NCBI GenBank assembly: GCA_021815905.1 | Contig: JAKAZP010000036.1 | Location: 1 to 11,910 of the forward strand | From: Pseudomonadota bacterium | Lineage (GTDB): Bacteria > Pseudomonadota > Gammaproteobacteria > Steroidobacterales > Steroidobacteraceae | DNA length: 11,910 nt | Reading direction: 5' to 3' | Shown here: positions 5,228-11,910 of the stretch, in pieces | Layout: every line of letters begins with the position of its first letter | Numbering within the stretch: position 1 is the first letter of the stretch | Made by a program: the position numbers and the translations under genes | Notes under the pieces: model-generated | What the model saw: the letters and a program-made list of their open reading frames with translations, nothing else | What the model was told of the DNA's origin: nothing | Database searches by the model: none

Positions 5228-7192
5228 TCAGTCGACGCTCACCCCGCGGCTCATGCGGCCGAGGGCATGCCAGGCGCGCAGGTACCGAGGGGGCTGGGCC
5301 TGCATCGGCAGCGGCACACGATCCGGAATACGGTGGCTCACGTCGGAACCGGATTCCGCGGGCGGCGCGGCGTCGCGCGGCGGCTTGGGAGAGGGCAGCC
5401 GGGAGAAAGGCGAGCCGTGAGCGAGCCGTTCCCGGAGCGCGGCGAGCTCCGCGGGCGGATCGGTCTCCTCGGGGGTGAGCAGAAGGCGATGGCGGCGCAG
5501 CCACAGGCCCGCTCCAATTCGGCTGGTCAGCATGGTGAGCGGGACGGACAACACCATTCCCGCCAGGACCGGCAGCAGCCACCAGATGTATCGCGGGGCC
5601 AGAGCGATGATGAGCGCGCCCCACGCGACGCCGATCGCGACGTGCCATTTGTGCCGCAGCAGCGACTCGAGCAGGCCGATGCCACGGTCGCCGCGCTCCT
5701 GGGCGTGCCAGACGACCGGCTTGCCGGCGAGCGTGGTGATGACGAAGGTGGTGTGGAACAGCATCATGGCGGGAGCCAGCAGAATGCTGAAGAGCTGCTC
5801 GAGCGCGAGGCTCCCGAGCAGACGCGATGCGCCGCCGTAGCCGCGGCGAAGCGACGGATCCTTGATCGCGAGCACCGCGCCGAGGATCTTCGGCAGCAGC
5901 AGCACCACGGCCGTGAGCGTCAACAGCGCCGCGATCTCGCCGTCACGGTACTTCGGCCAGTTCGGAAACAGCGTGTACGAGCCCGGGGTGAAGTACTGAT
6001 GCCCATGCAGCGCCTGCAGTATCACCACCGTCGAGCTCAGCAGCAGCACGATGAGCCACAACGGCGAGGTGACGTACGACAGCACTCCGGTGATGAGGTG
6101 GACGCGGCTCAGCCAGTGCAGCCCCCGCATCGGCAGCAGACCGAGGTGCTGGAGATTGCCCTGCGCCCAGCGCCGGTCGCGGGCGGCGTAATCGACGACG
6201 TTGGAGGGCACCTCCTCCCAGCTACCCTGATCGTCGGGCAGCAGCCACACCTGAAAGCCGGCGCGACGCATGAATGCCGCCTCGACGAAGTCGTGACTGA
6301 GGATCTCGCCCCCCAGGGGCGGAGAGCCGGGCAGCCGCGGCAGATCGCAGAAGGCGGCGAAGGGCTTCAGGCGCAGGATCGCGTTGTGTCCCCAGTAATT
6401 GCCCTCTCCGAGCTGCCAGAAGACCAGTCCGCTCGAGAGCATCGGGCTCGCCAGGCGGGCCGCGAACTGTATCAGCCGGGCGAACAGGGTCTCGCGTGCC
6501 GCCGGGAGCGGCAACGCCTGGATGATGCCCGCCTGCGGATGCGCGTCCATCAGCCGCGCGAGCCGCACGAGCGCCTCACCGGACATGATGCTGTCGGCGT
6601 CGAGGACGATGGCGTAGTCGTAGGCGCCGCCCCAGGAGCGCACGAAGTCGGCGATATTGCCGGCTTTGCGGCCCACGTTCTCGGGCCGACGCCGGTAGAA
6701 GATGCGGCCGCGCGCGTCGTGGCGCGCCACGAGCCCGGCCCAGGCGATCTCCTCGGCGGCACCGATCTCGGGCTTGCGGGTGTCGGAGAGGATGAACAGA
6801 TCGAACGCGGCCTGCTCCGGCAGCCGCGCGAGCGAGGACCAGATCACATCGAGGCCGGCGGCGACCCGCCCGGTGTCCTCGTTGTAGATCGGCATGATCA
6901 CCGCGGTGCGGCTCGCGAGCGGCCGCCCTTCGAGGCCCTCGGTCTGGAGCGTTGCCGGATCCCCGCCGCGCAGTCGGATCACGAATCCCGCCACCGCGGT
7001 CCAGAAGGAGCTGGCAATCCACGTGAACAGCACGAAGAACAGCACGAGCCCGGCGCGGTCGAGATCGTTGACGCCGTTGGCGTAGAGAATGTCCCACATC
7101 ATGAATGTGGCCGCCGCGGCGGTGAGCAGCGTCAGGCTGAAGAAAAGCGTGCGGCGCCAGCGCGCCGTGCGCCGAAGCCGGTCGGGATCCAT
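5228..7192 (-). CDS. opgH: Glucans biosynthesis glucosyltransferase H (OpgH/MdoH)
   Basis: An inner-membrane family GT2 glucosyltransferase that polymerises the beta-1,2-linked backbone of osmoregulated periplasmic glucans from UDP-glucose and passes it to the periplasm. For the ATG 7192 start (654 residues): two membrane segments at about 14-36 and 46-73; the cytosolic catalytic domain with MPIYNEDTGR (about 100-109), the DxD motif in LDADSIMSG (Asp198, Asp200), SHDFVEAAFMRRAGF (about 299-313) and the processive-transferase RDRRW (338-342); then further membrane segments at about 363-395, 419-443, 462-488 and 517-554. E. coli OpgH (847 residues) has a long cytosolic N-terminal domain, absent here; the shorter form also occurs in Xanthomonas-type proteins. 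ATG 7192 begins 11 nt after the opgG stop. In-frame GTG 7216 or 7228 (up to 666 residues, overlapping opgG) are alternatives, and none has a clear ribosome-binding site. It is co-transcribed with opgG and probably translationally coupled to it. Confidence 0.96.
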   Translation of the reverse strand: MDPDRLRRTARWRRTLFFSLTLLTAAAATFMMWDILYANGVNDLDRAGLVLFFVLFTWIASSFWTAVAGFVIRLRGGDPATLQTEGLEGRPLASRTAVIMPIYNEDTGRVAAGLDVIWSSLARLPEQAAFDLFILSDTRKPEIGAAEEIAWAGLVARHDARGRIFYRRRPENVGRKAGNIADFVRSWGGAYDYAIVLDADSIMSGEALVRLARLMDAHPQAGIIQALPLPAARETLFARLIQFAARLASPMLSSGLVFWQLGEGNYWGHNAILRLKPFAAFCDLPRLPGSPPLGGEILSHDFVEAAFMRRAGFQVWLLPDDQGSWEEVPSNVVDYAARDRRWAQGNLQHLGLLPMRGLHWLSRVHLITGVLSYVTSPLWLIVLLLSSTVVILQALHGHQYFTPGSYTLFPNWPKYRDGEIAALLTLTAVVLLLPKILGAVLAIKDPSLRRGYGGASRLLGSLALEQLFSILLAPAMMLFHTTFVITTLAGKPVVWHAQERGDRGIGLLESLLRHKWHVAIGVAWGALIIALAPRYIWWLLPVLAGMVLSVPLTMLTSRIGAGLWLRRHRLLLTPEETDPPAELAALRERLAHGSPFSRLPSPKPPRDAAPPAESGSDVSHRIPDRVPLPMQAQPPRYLRAWHALGRMSRGVSVD

Positions 7193-7203
7193 CGATAGGC
7201 TCG

Positions 7204-8757
7204 CTAAGGGGTCCACTGGTCGGTCCACGTCTCGGTCAACGGGTCGCCATACAGATCGAGATAACAGCGCAGATCAACCGGCCGACCGCCCGCCGGTTTC
7301 ACCTGCATCGTCACGCGCCAGTGGCCGTTCTCGGGCACCCGCGCCACGCTGACGTGAGAGACGCTGGCGCCGTCGGCCCAGACGTCCGCCCGCACCGGCT
7401 GGCTGCCCCAGAGAGAATCGAGGTCGCCACCGGCAAAATCAATGAGGACGAGACGCAAGCCCGGTTCCACCGCGGCGCCATGCACCACCGGACCGAAGCG
7501 CGTCGCCACCGCCCGGCCGCCGGGCGGCCACCGGTCCGCCGAATGCAGGTAGGCCGACAGCAGGTAGGAGAAGCCGATCGGCTTGTGGGCCACCACCGGG
7601 GCGCTCGGGACCCAGTAAGCGTCGATATTGTCGTGAATCTCCTCGGTGCTGGGAATTTCGACCAGCTCGACTCCGCCCTTGCCCCACTGCCCCAGCGGCT
7701 GGATCCAGTAGCTCGGCCGCAACTCGTACTGCGAATCCGGATCCTCGTAAGCGGAAAACTTGCGGTCGCGCTGTATCAGGCCGAAGCCGCGCGGATCGTC
7801 GTCCATGAAGCGATTGACCTGGAGGCTGGTCGGATTCTGCAGCGGCCGCCACAGCCACTGGCCCGTGCCGGTCTCCATCATGAGGCCGTCGCTGTTGTGC
7901 ACCTCGGGCCGCCAGTCATCGAAGCGGCGTCGCGCGGAGCTCATGCCGTACAGATACATGGAAGTGAGGGGCGCGATGCCGAGCTTGGCGACGCTGCGCC
8001 GGGGATAAAGCTCGGCGGTGACCTGGACCTGGGTGATGGCCGCAGGACGCACCTGGAACTGGTAGGCGCCCGTCAGGCTCGGGCTGTCGAGCAGGGCGTA
8101 GAGGGTCATCGTCTGCTGGTCGGGCTTCGGCTGCACCAGCCAGAAGTCCGTGAAGTAGGGAAACTCCTCCCCCTGGGGCGAGGCGGTATCGATGGCCAGC
8201 CCGCGCGCCGAGACGCCGTAGCCCTGACCGCGGCCGAGCGCCCTGAAGTACGAGGCGCCGAGAAAGGCGATCACCTCGTCCCGCCGCGTCGGGGTGTTGA
8301 TCGGATAGCGCACGCTGAGCCCGGCAAAGCCCAGGTCCTGCGGCAGCGGCGTCCTGGGGACGCCGGGTCCGAATTCGAACATCGAGGGGCTGTAGCGCAC
8401 TTCGGAGACACCCGAGGGCAGCACCTGATAGATCCTCACCTGCCGGTTGAAGTTGAATCCCCGGTGAAAGAACTCGACGTCGAACATCGACCGGCCGCGC
8501 CAGAGAGCGGCGGTGGGCTTGAAATGAATCTGCCGGTACTGCGCGTAGGACATGGCCGCGAGCGCATGCGGCAGCGGTGTCGAGCGCACGCGGTACGGAC
8601 GCGCGGCGCGCTGCTGCGCGAGGCGTTCCACCGTCGCGAAGGTGAAAGGCGGCGGAGGCGGGGCCGCGGCCGGCTTGGAAGCCGGGCGGCCGACCGCGGA
8701 GCCCAGAAGAGACAGCGTGAGGATCGCCGCCAGCTGTGTTCGATGAAACGATAGCAC
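7204..8757 (-). CDS. opgG: Periplasmic glucans biosynthesis protein G (OpgG/MdoG family)
   Basis: A periplasmic protein required with OpgH to make osmoregulated periplasmic glucans. OpgG and its paralogue OpgD have been assigned to a beta-1,2-glucan-acting glycoside hydrolase family (GH186), so it may trim or modify the backbone. The 517-residue frame begins with a Sec signal (HR, then LAAILTLSLLGSAV) and a Pro/Ala-rich spacer to about residue 38. Family stretches follow: MSYAQYRQIHFKP (69-81), the NPRGFG-like DPRGFGLIQRDR (321-332), YELRPSYWIQP (344-354), WGKGGVELVEIP (358-369) and HDNIDAYWVP (375-384), ending in an immunoglobulin-like beta domain. The start is GTG 8757, with GGGGAG 5 nt upstream (8763-8768). 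The frame ends 11 nt before ATG of opgH, the usual opgGH operon order. I call OpgG from this linkage; an OpgD-like activity cannot be excluded. Confidence 0.95.
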   Translation of the reverse strand: MLSFHRTQLAAILTLSLLGSAVGRPASKPAAAPPPPPFTFATVERLAQQRAARPYRVRSTPLPHALAAMSYAQYRQIHFKPTAALWRGRSMFDVEFFHRGFNFNRQVRIYQVLPSGVSEVRYSPSMFEFGPGVPRTPLPQDLGFAGLSVRYPINTPTRRDEVIAFLGASYFRALGRGQGYGVSARGLAIDTASPQGEEFPYFTDFWLVQPKPDQQTMTLYALLDSPSLTGAYQFQVRPAAITQVQVTAELYPRRSVAKLGIAPLTSMYLYGMSSARRRFDDWRPEVHNSDGLMMETGTGQWLWRPLQNPTSLQVNRFMDDDPRGFGLIQRDRKFSAYEDPDSQYELRPSYWIQPLGQWGKGGVELVEIPSTEEIHDNIDAYWVPSAPVVAHKPIGFSYLLSAYLHSADRWPPGGRAVATRFGPVVHGAAVEPGLRLVLIDFAGGDLDSLWGSQPVRADVWADGASVSHVSVARVPENGHWRVTMQVKPAGGRPVDLRCYLDLYGDPLTETWTDQWTP

Positions 8758-8828
8758 CGATGCTCCCCGGGTCAGGTCCGGTGTTCCTGCTCGAGACGCG
8801 ACCGGCGCGCGCGGTGCGAGGAGAGCCC

Positions 8829-8852
8829 GCCTGTCGCCATCAAGCGACAGGC
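8829..8852. promoter_or_regulatory. Hairpin in the opgG upstream leader
   Basis: GCCTGTCGC (8829-8837) and GCGACAGGC (8844-8852) form a perfect 9-bp stem with a 6-nt loop, about 70 bp upstream of the opgG start codon. There is no T-run on either strand, so it is not a simple terminator. It may be a folded 5' leader element of the opgGH mRNA or a protein-binding dyad. Its function is unknown. Confidence 0.5.
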
Positions 8853-9043
8853 CGGCAGCCCTGGTCCGGTGGAACCCACGGGGATTCTCTCAGCGTAAGC
8901 CATTTGTTGCCTCTGAAAAACCTGTCGGATGCAACTGACACGAGTCCGGTCCCGGCGGGCGGGCCGGGCGCCGCTTCGCGCCTGAATGCGGTGCGTTGGC
9001 GGCGAGCCGCGCCATTGTAGTGCACTCGGACGCGAAGCCGCCC

Positions 9044-9066
9044 GTCAACTTGACCGCAAATTGCGG
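9044..9066. promoter_or_regulatory. Two abutting palindromes upstream of the porin gene
   Basis: GTCAACTTGAC (9044-9054, 5-bp arms around one base) is followed at once by CCGCAAATTGCGG (9054-9066, 6-bp arms around one base). Both are perfect and share base 9054. Their centres are 11 bp apart, about one helical turn, so proteins bound to them would lie side by side. They sit some 54-65 bp upstream of the transcription start predicted from the sigma-54-like element. This is a candidate activator or repressor site. Confidence 0.45.
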
Positions 9067-9087
9067 ATTTCTCACGAAAAACTCATT

Positions 9088-9103
9088 TGGCACAGTTGAT
9101 GCT
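9088..9103 (+). promoter_or_regulatory. Sigma-54-like promoter for the porin gene
   Basis: TGGCACAGTTGATGCT keeps the -24 element TGGCAC exactly and has ATGCT where consensus is TTGCW. The invariant GG (9089-9090) and GC (9101-9102) are separated by 10 bp, the spacing RpoN requires. Transcription would start near 9114, giving a leader of about 38 nt with the ribosome-binding site properly placed. No enhancer-binding protein gene lies in the window. Confidence 0.42.
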
Positions 9104-9138
9104 CGAGCACGCAGCCCAACAGCGGCATGCGTCGCTAC

Positions 9139-9144
9139 GGAGAG
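9139..9144 (+). promoter_or_regulatory. Ribosome-binding site that fixes the porin start
   Basis: GGAGAG lies 8 nt upstream of ATG 9153. It decides between this start and the in-frame ATG 9087 upstream, which would add 22 residues in front of the signal peptide and begins at the sigma-54-like element. Confidence 0.7.
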
Positions 9145-9152
9145 ATCCCGGT

Positions 9153-10277
9153 ATGCGCAAGTGTGTCTTTCGCCTGATACCGCTCGTCGCGGCGCTCGCC
9201 GCGCCCGCCGCCCATCCCGCGGCGGCGAGCGCGCCCGACTCCCCGATCGAAACCCTGTCGCAGCTCCTCAGCGACTCCGGCATCACCGAATCCGGATACA
9301 TCGCGGCGTCCTACTTCCATTCTTCCGGAACAAACACCTACCATCAGTTCGACACCTCGCACGACACCTTCCAGCTGGACCAGGCGGGTCTCACGCTCGC
9401 GTACCAGCCGAAGAGCGGCTTCGGCGCCCTGGTCGACCTCATCGCGGGGGAGGATGCGAAGATCGTCAACGCCGCCGAGAGCGCCTCGGCGGCCAGCTCC
9501 AACTCCTTCGACGTCCTTCAGGCCTATGTGCAATACGCGACCGGCCCGCTCACCGTGCAGGCGGGGAAATTCACCACCCTGGCCGGAGCGGAAGTGATCG
9601 CGCCGACCGGCGATACCAACTTCTCCCGCTCGCTCCTGTTCTTCGCCGAGCCCATGACCCACACGGGAATCAGGGCCACTTACGCGCTCGGAGACACGGT
9701 GAGCCTGATCGTCGGCATCAATGACGGGTGGAATTACACCCGAATCGACAGCGGCTCCAAGACCGGCGAATTCGGCATCGCGCTGAGCCCCGACGGATAC
9801 TTCTCACTGACCGCGCAGGCATACGTCGGCAAGGACCCCGTGGTCGGCGCCAACCGGACGTTCTTCGACGCCGTCGGTACCTACAACGCCACTTCCTCCC
9901 TCTCGTTCGTGCTCAGCTACGATTGGGGCAGGCAGGACTCGAGCGCGGCGATCGCGGGCGGGGACTGGAACGGAGTCGCCGGCTACATCAACTACCGCAT
10001 GAGCCCCAAGTGGCGGCTGTCGCTGCGCGGGGAGTCGCTCGATGACAGAAGCGGCTTCATCCTGGGGGCGGGAGTGCCGCAGCGGGTGGACGAGGGCACC
10101 GTGACGGTCGGCTACGACCCCGTGGCGCGATTCGAGCTGCGCCTCGAGGGCCGCTACGACAGCTCGAGCCGGCGCACGTTCGTCGAGTCGACCGGTACCC
10201 GGCCCGGCGGTGCCACGTTCACCCGCTTCAGCGACCACCAGAGCGAGGCCGCGGTCCAGGCCGTCTATCAGTTCTGA
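9153..10277 (+). CDS. Outer-membrane beta-barrel protein (BBP2/OmpL-like porin)
   Basis: A 374-residue protein, probably a pore in the outer membrane. It has a Sec signal (MRKCVFRLIPLVAALAAPAA, cleavage likely after one of the Ala residues at about 20-27). The mature part has the alternating polar/nonpolar strands of a barrel: SGYIAASYFH (47-56), FQLDQAGLTLAYQP, AYVQYATGPLTVQAGKF (124-140), RSLLFFAEPMTHTGIRATYALG (159-180), VSLIVGINDGWN and repeated strands to the end. It finishes with VYQF, the terminal Phe recognised by the barrel-assembly machinery. The early GYI..SY strand and the FFAEPMTHTGIRA stretch are like BBP2-family porins; the substrate cannot be read from sequence. It is transcribed alone, divergent from opgG and convergent with the ABC permease. 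The start rests on GGAGAG 8 nt upstream and on the signal peptide beginning there. Confidence 0.85.
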   Translation: MRKCVFRLIPLVAALAAPAAHPAAASAPDSPIETLSQLLSDSGITESGYIAASYFHSSGTNTYHQFDTSHDTFQLDQAGLTLAYQPKSGFGALVDLIAGEDAKIVNAAESASAASSNSFDVLQAYVQYATGPLTVQAGKFTTLAGAEVIAPTGDTNFSRSLLFFAEPMTHTGIRATYALGDTVSLIVGINDGWNYTRIDSGSKTGEFGIALSPDGYFSLTAQAYVGKDPVVGANRTFFDAVGTYNATSSLSFVLSYDWGRQDSSAAIAGGDWNGVAGYINYRMSPKWRLSLRGESLDDRSGFILGAGVPQRVDEGTVTVGYDPVARFELRLEGRYDSSSRRTFVESTGTRPGGATFTRFSDHQSEAAVQAVYQF

Positions 10278-10322
10278 GCGCCCGAGACCCGCGTTCCGCG
10301 GCATCGCCCCGTTCGCAAGCGC

Positions 10323-10334
10323 GAGGGCGCCCTC
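10323..10334. other. 12-bp perfect palindrome between convergent genes
   Basis: GAGGGCGCCCTC lies in the 55-bp gap between the porin and ABC permease genes and reaches into the permease stop codon (10333-10335). It could contribute to bidirectional termination, but has almost no loop and no T-run. Confidence 0.25.
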
Positions 10335-11139
10335 ATTCGCCGCCGCCCCGCCGCACGATGAGGCCGCGCCCGGGATCGTAGCCGAGGATCGCGAGCGCCA
10401 TGAAGACGATGGCGCACCCGGCGACGACGGCGAATGCGACGGGATTGAACTTCTCGTACAGCGCGAACCGGACCAGCTCGACCGCGTGGGTGAACGGGTT
10501 GGCCATGCAGATGCGGTAGAGCGTCTCGTTCGCCTGTTGCACCGTCCACAGGGGATAGAGCGCGGAGGAGGCGAAGAACATCGGGAAGATCACGAAGTTC
10601 ATGACGCCGGCGAAATTCTCGAGCTGGCGGATCACAGACGAAAGAAACAGGCCGAGCGCGCTCAGCATCATGCCCGCGAGGATCAGGGCCGGAAACACCG
10701 TGAGGTACCCGAGCCGCGGCGGATGAACGCCCCAGAACCAGGCGATGCCGAGGAAGACATACGCCTGCAGGACCGACACGATCACCGCCGCGATCAGCTT
10801 CGAGAACAGCAGATACCAGCGCGGCAGCGGGCTCACGAGCAGCGTGCGCATGCTGCCGGTCTCGCGGTCCCACACCATCGACAGCGAGCTCTGCATGCCC
10901 TGGAACATCAGGATCATGCCGATCAGGCCCGGAGCGATGTACACCTGATACGGAATGTACGTCTGATAGGGCGGGATGATCGACACGCCCAGCACGAAAC
11001 GGAATCCGGTGGCGAAGATCAGCAGCCACACCAGCGGCCGCACCAGCGCCGCAAGGAAGCGGCCGCGCTGATTGAGGAAGCGCAACGCCTCGCGCCACAC
11101 GATGCCGCGCAGGCAGCGGTAGTAGTGAACGGGCTTCAT
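10333..11139 (-). CDS. ABC-2 type permease, PedC-like (PQQ-alcohol-associated exporter)
   Basis: A 268-residue inner-membrane subunit of an ABC-2 transporter. About six membrane segments are visible, near residues 28-46, 66-83, 112-136, 144-168, 175-195 and 235-253. Conserved stretches are VSIIPPYQTYIPYQVYIAPG (52-71), FQGMQSSLSMVWDRETGSMR (79-98), LLVSPLPRWYLLFSKL (100-115), LSSVIRQLENFAGVMNFVIF (166-185) and NPFTHAVELVRFALY (214-228). From memory these match the permease linked to PQQ-dependent alcohol oxidation (PedC of Pseudomonas putida) rather than generic drug or polysaccharide exporters. The start ATG 11139 overlaps the ATPase stop codon as ATGA, giving translational coupling. The longer open frame to 11301 only overlaps the ATPase gene. 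The transported substrate is not known from sequence. Confidence 0.9.
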   Translation of the reverse strand: MKPVHYYRCLRGIVWREALRFLNQRGRFLAALVRPLVWLLIFATGFRFVLGVSIIPPYQTYIPYQVYIAPGLIGMILMFQGMQSSLSMVWDRETGSMRTLLVSPLPRWYLLFSKLIAAVIVSVLQAYVFLGIAWFWGVHPPRLGYLTVFPALILAGMMLSALGLFLSSVIRQLENFAGVMNFVIFPMFFASSALYPLWTVQQANETLYRICMANPFTHAVELVRFALYEKFNPVAFAVVAGCAIVFMALAILGYDPGRGLIVRRGGGE

Positions 11140-11910
11140 TCGGTCCGCTCGCCGGTCAGGTTGTCGAAGGCCTCGCGCATCGAGGATGCGTTGGCCCGGC
11201 GGATCACCTCCGGCACCGGTCCTTCGGCGAGGATCCGGCCGTGGTGCAGCACGATCACGCGCGCCTCGGCATCGACCTCGTCGATCAGGTGCGTCGCCCA
11301 CAGCGCGGCCAGACCTTCCTCGCGACAGAGCGCGCGTACGTGATCGAGCAGGAACTGGCGGCTCGCGACGTCCAGTCCCACCGTCGGCTCATCGAGCAGC
11401 AGCAGCTTCGGCTCGTGGATCAGGGCGCGCGCGACCTCGACGCGCCGCCGCTGGCCGCCGCTCAAGGTGCGGGCGTGCTCGCGCAGCCGATCGGTCAGGC
11501 CGACGCGCTCGATCGCGTGCCGGATGCGGACCGCGGCCTCGCGGCGCGGCAGGCCGTGCAGGGCGGCGTGATAGAAGAGATTCTGCGCGACCGAAAGCTC
11601 GAGATCGAGAGTCGGCAGCTGGAACACGACCCCGAGGCGCGCGAGCGCTTCGGAAGGCCTGTGCTTGATCTCCCACCCGAAGATCCGGATCGAGCCGCTG
11701 CGATGGTTGTACAGCCGGGTGATGAGGGAGAACAGAGTCGTCTTGCCCGCGCCATTCAAGCCGAGCAGCATCGTGCGATCGCCGCGGTCGAGTCGAAAGG
11801 AAACCTCGCGCAGGGCCTGACGCTCGCCGAACGCGTGGCTGAGTCCCTCGACGACGAGCGGCGGGGCCCCCGCGCCCGGTGCGCCCGGTGCGCCCGGTGC
11901 GCCCGGTGCG
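11136..11910 (-). CDS. ABC transporter ATP-binding protein, PQQ-alcohol-associated type (partial, 5' end missing)
   Basis: The ATPase partner of the PedC-like permease; 257 residues are visible and the frame stays open to the right edge. It begins with an (Ala-Pro-Gly)n stretch, then the nucleotide-binding domain: LVVEGLSHAFGERQAL, Walker A GLNGAGKTT (Leu where Pro is usual), the Q-loop VVFQLPTLD, signature LSGGQRRRVEVARAL, Walker B LLLLDEPTVGLD and the switch His in WATHLIDE. All catalytic elements are present, so it should be active. The segments FSLITRLY, LGVVFQLPTLDLELSVAQNL and HAALHGLPRREA resemble the ATP-binding subunit described with PQQ-dependent alcohol dehydrogenase systems. The stop overlaps the permease ATG by ATGA. 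The true start is outside the window, or just at its edge. Confidence 0.93.
   Translation of the reverse strand, partial: APGAPGAPGAPGAGAPPLVVEGLSHAFGERQALREVSFRLDRGDRTMLLGLNGAGKTTLFSLITRLYNHRSGSIRIFGWEIKHRPSEALARLGVVFQLPTLDLELSVAQNLFYHAALHGLPRREAAVRIRHAIERVGLTDRLREHARTLSGGQRRRVEVARALIHEPKLLLLDEPTVGLDVASRQFLLDHVRALCREEGLAALWATHLIDEVDAEARVIVLHHGRILAEGPVPEVIRRANASSMREAFDNLTGERTE
11872..11910. repeat. 9-bp tandem repeat coding Ala-Pro-Gly units
   Basis: The unit GCGCCCGGT is repeated four times without error (11872-11907) and a fifth begins at the window edge. Read on the minus strand in the ATPase frame it gives (Ala-Pro-Gly)n just before the nucleotide-binding domain. Because the unit is 9 bp, gain or loss of copies keeps the frame. 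Its full length is not visible. Confidence 0.9.

Larger units (their letters stand above)
8758..9152. other. Divergent intergenic region between opgG and the porin gene
   Basis: These 395 bp hold no convincing gene: the short open frames crossing them have no family likeness and only ordinary GC-driven length. The left part (to about 8900) is the opgG leader, with a strong hairpin. The middle (about 8900-9000) is mixed-composition sequence in which I see no confident sigma-70 promoter for opgG. The right part (9040-9152) is AT-richer and carries two abutting palindromes, a sigma-54-like element and the ribosome-binding site of the porin gene. Confidence 0.7.

Noticed and set aside
4952..7198. 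748-codon plus-strand open frame opposite opgH
   Set aside because: Low-complexity Arg/Gln/Glu-rich translation without domains; it is the mirror of the GC-rich opgH coding sequence.
7321..8754. 477-codon plus-strand open frame opposite opgG
   Set aside because: Composition is typical of an antisense shadow, with no motif, signal or ribosome-binding site.
8736..9020. Small plus-strand frame in the opgG-porin gap
   Set aside because: No ribosome-binding site, no recognisable features, and it crosses the opgG start region and hairpin.
9050..9055. TTGACC as a sigma-70 -35 for the porin gene
   Set aside because: No acceptable -10 lies 16-18 bp downstream; the hexamer is better explained as part of the abutting palindromes.
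10210..11343. 377-codon plus-strand frame overlapping the porin end and the ABC genes
   Set aside because: Glu/His/Arg-rich antisense frame; the opposite strand codes a well-conserved permease and ATPase.

Overview
The window is GC-rich (roughly two-thirds G+C by eye) and fully bacterial. Its gene set points to a proteobacterium: OpgG/OpgH periplasmic glucan synthesis, a bifunctional PutA beside an Lrp-type regulator, and a Phe-terminated outer-membrane barrel with a Sec signal. A gammaproteobacterium of the Steroidobacter/Xanthomonas side or an alphaproteobacterium would fit; the sequence alone does not settle which. Codons are strongly GC-biased at third positions, so long open frames lie opposite nearly every real gene and are not counted as genes. 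There are no rRNA or tRNA genes, insertion sequences or CRISPR arrays that I can see.

Layout, left to right. (1) 1-2485, minus: 5' part of putA, cut by the left edge before the catalytic cysteine of its aldehyde dehydrogenase domain. (2) 2486-2583: a 98-bp divergent promoter region, AT-rich against its surroundings, with two near-perfect Lrp consensus boxes 63 bp apart. (3) 2584-3096, plus: an Lrp-family regulator, the probable proline-responsive controller of putA. (4) 3113-5067, minus: a probable two-gene unit, a divergent TetR-type regulator followed by an aspartate/aromatic aminotransferase, converging on the Lrp gene with a 16-bp gap. (5) 5228-8757, minus: opgG-opgH, closed by a 13-bp perfect hairpin. 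(6) 8758-9152: a 395-bp divergent intergenic region with a strong hairpin in the opgG leader, two abutting palindromes and a sigma-54-like promoter facing right. (7) 9153-10277, plus: an outer-membrane beta-barrel (BBP2/OmpL-like porin). (8) 10333-11910, minus: permease and ATPase of an ABC-2 exporter resembling the pair linked to PQQ-dependent alcohol oxidation (PedC type); the ATPase begins with an Ala-Pro-Gly repeat and runs off the right edge.

How the parts fit. PutA oxidises proline to glutamate. The adjacent aminotransferase uses glutamate/2-oxoglutarate, so the left half reads as an amino-acid catabolism block under Lrp and TetR control. OpgGH and the porin concern the envelope: periplasmic glucan and outer-membrane permeability. 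The right-edge ABC pair suggests that PQQ-alcohol-dehydrogenase genes may lie beyond the window. No wholly unknown multi-gene system is evident. The most notable signals are regulatory: the phased Lrp boxes, the sigma-54-like promoter with tandem palindromes, the palindrome over the TetR ribosome-binding site, and the in-frame 9-bp minisatellite in the ATPase.
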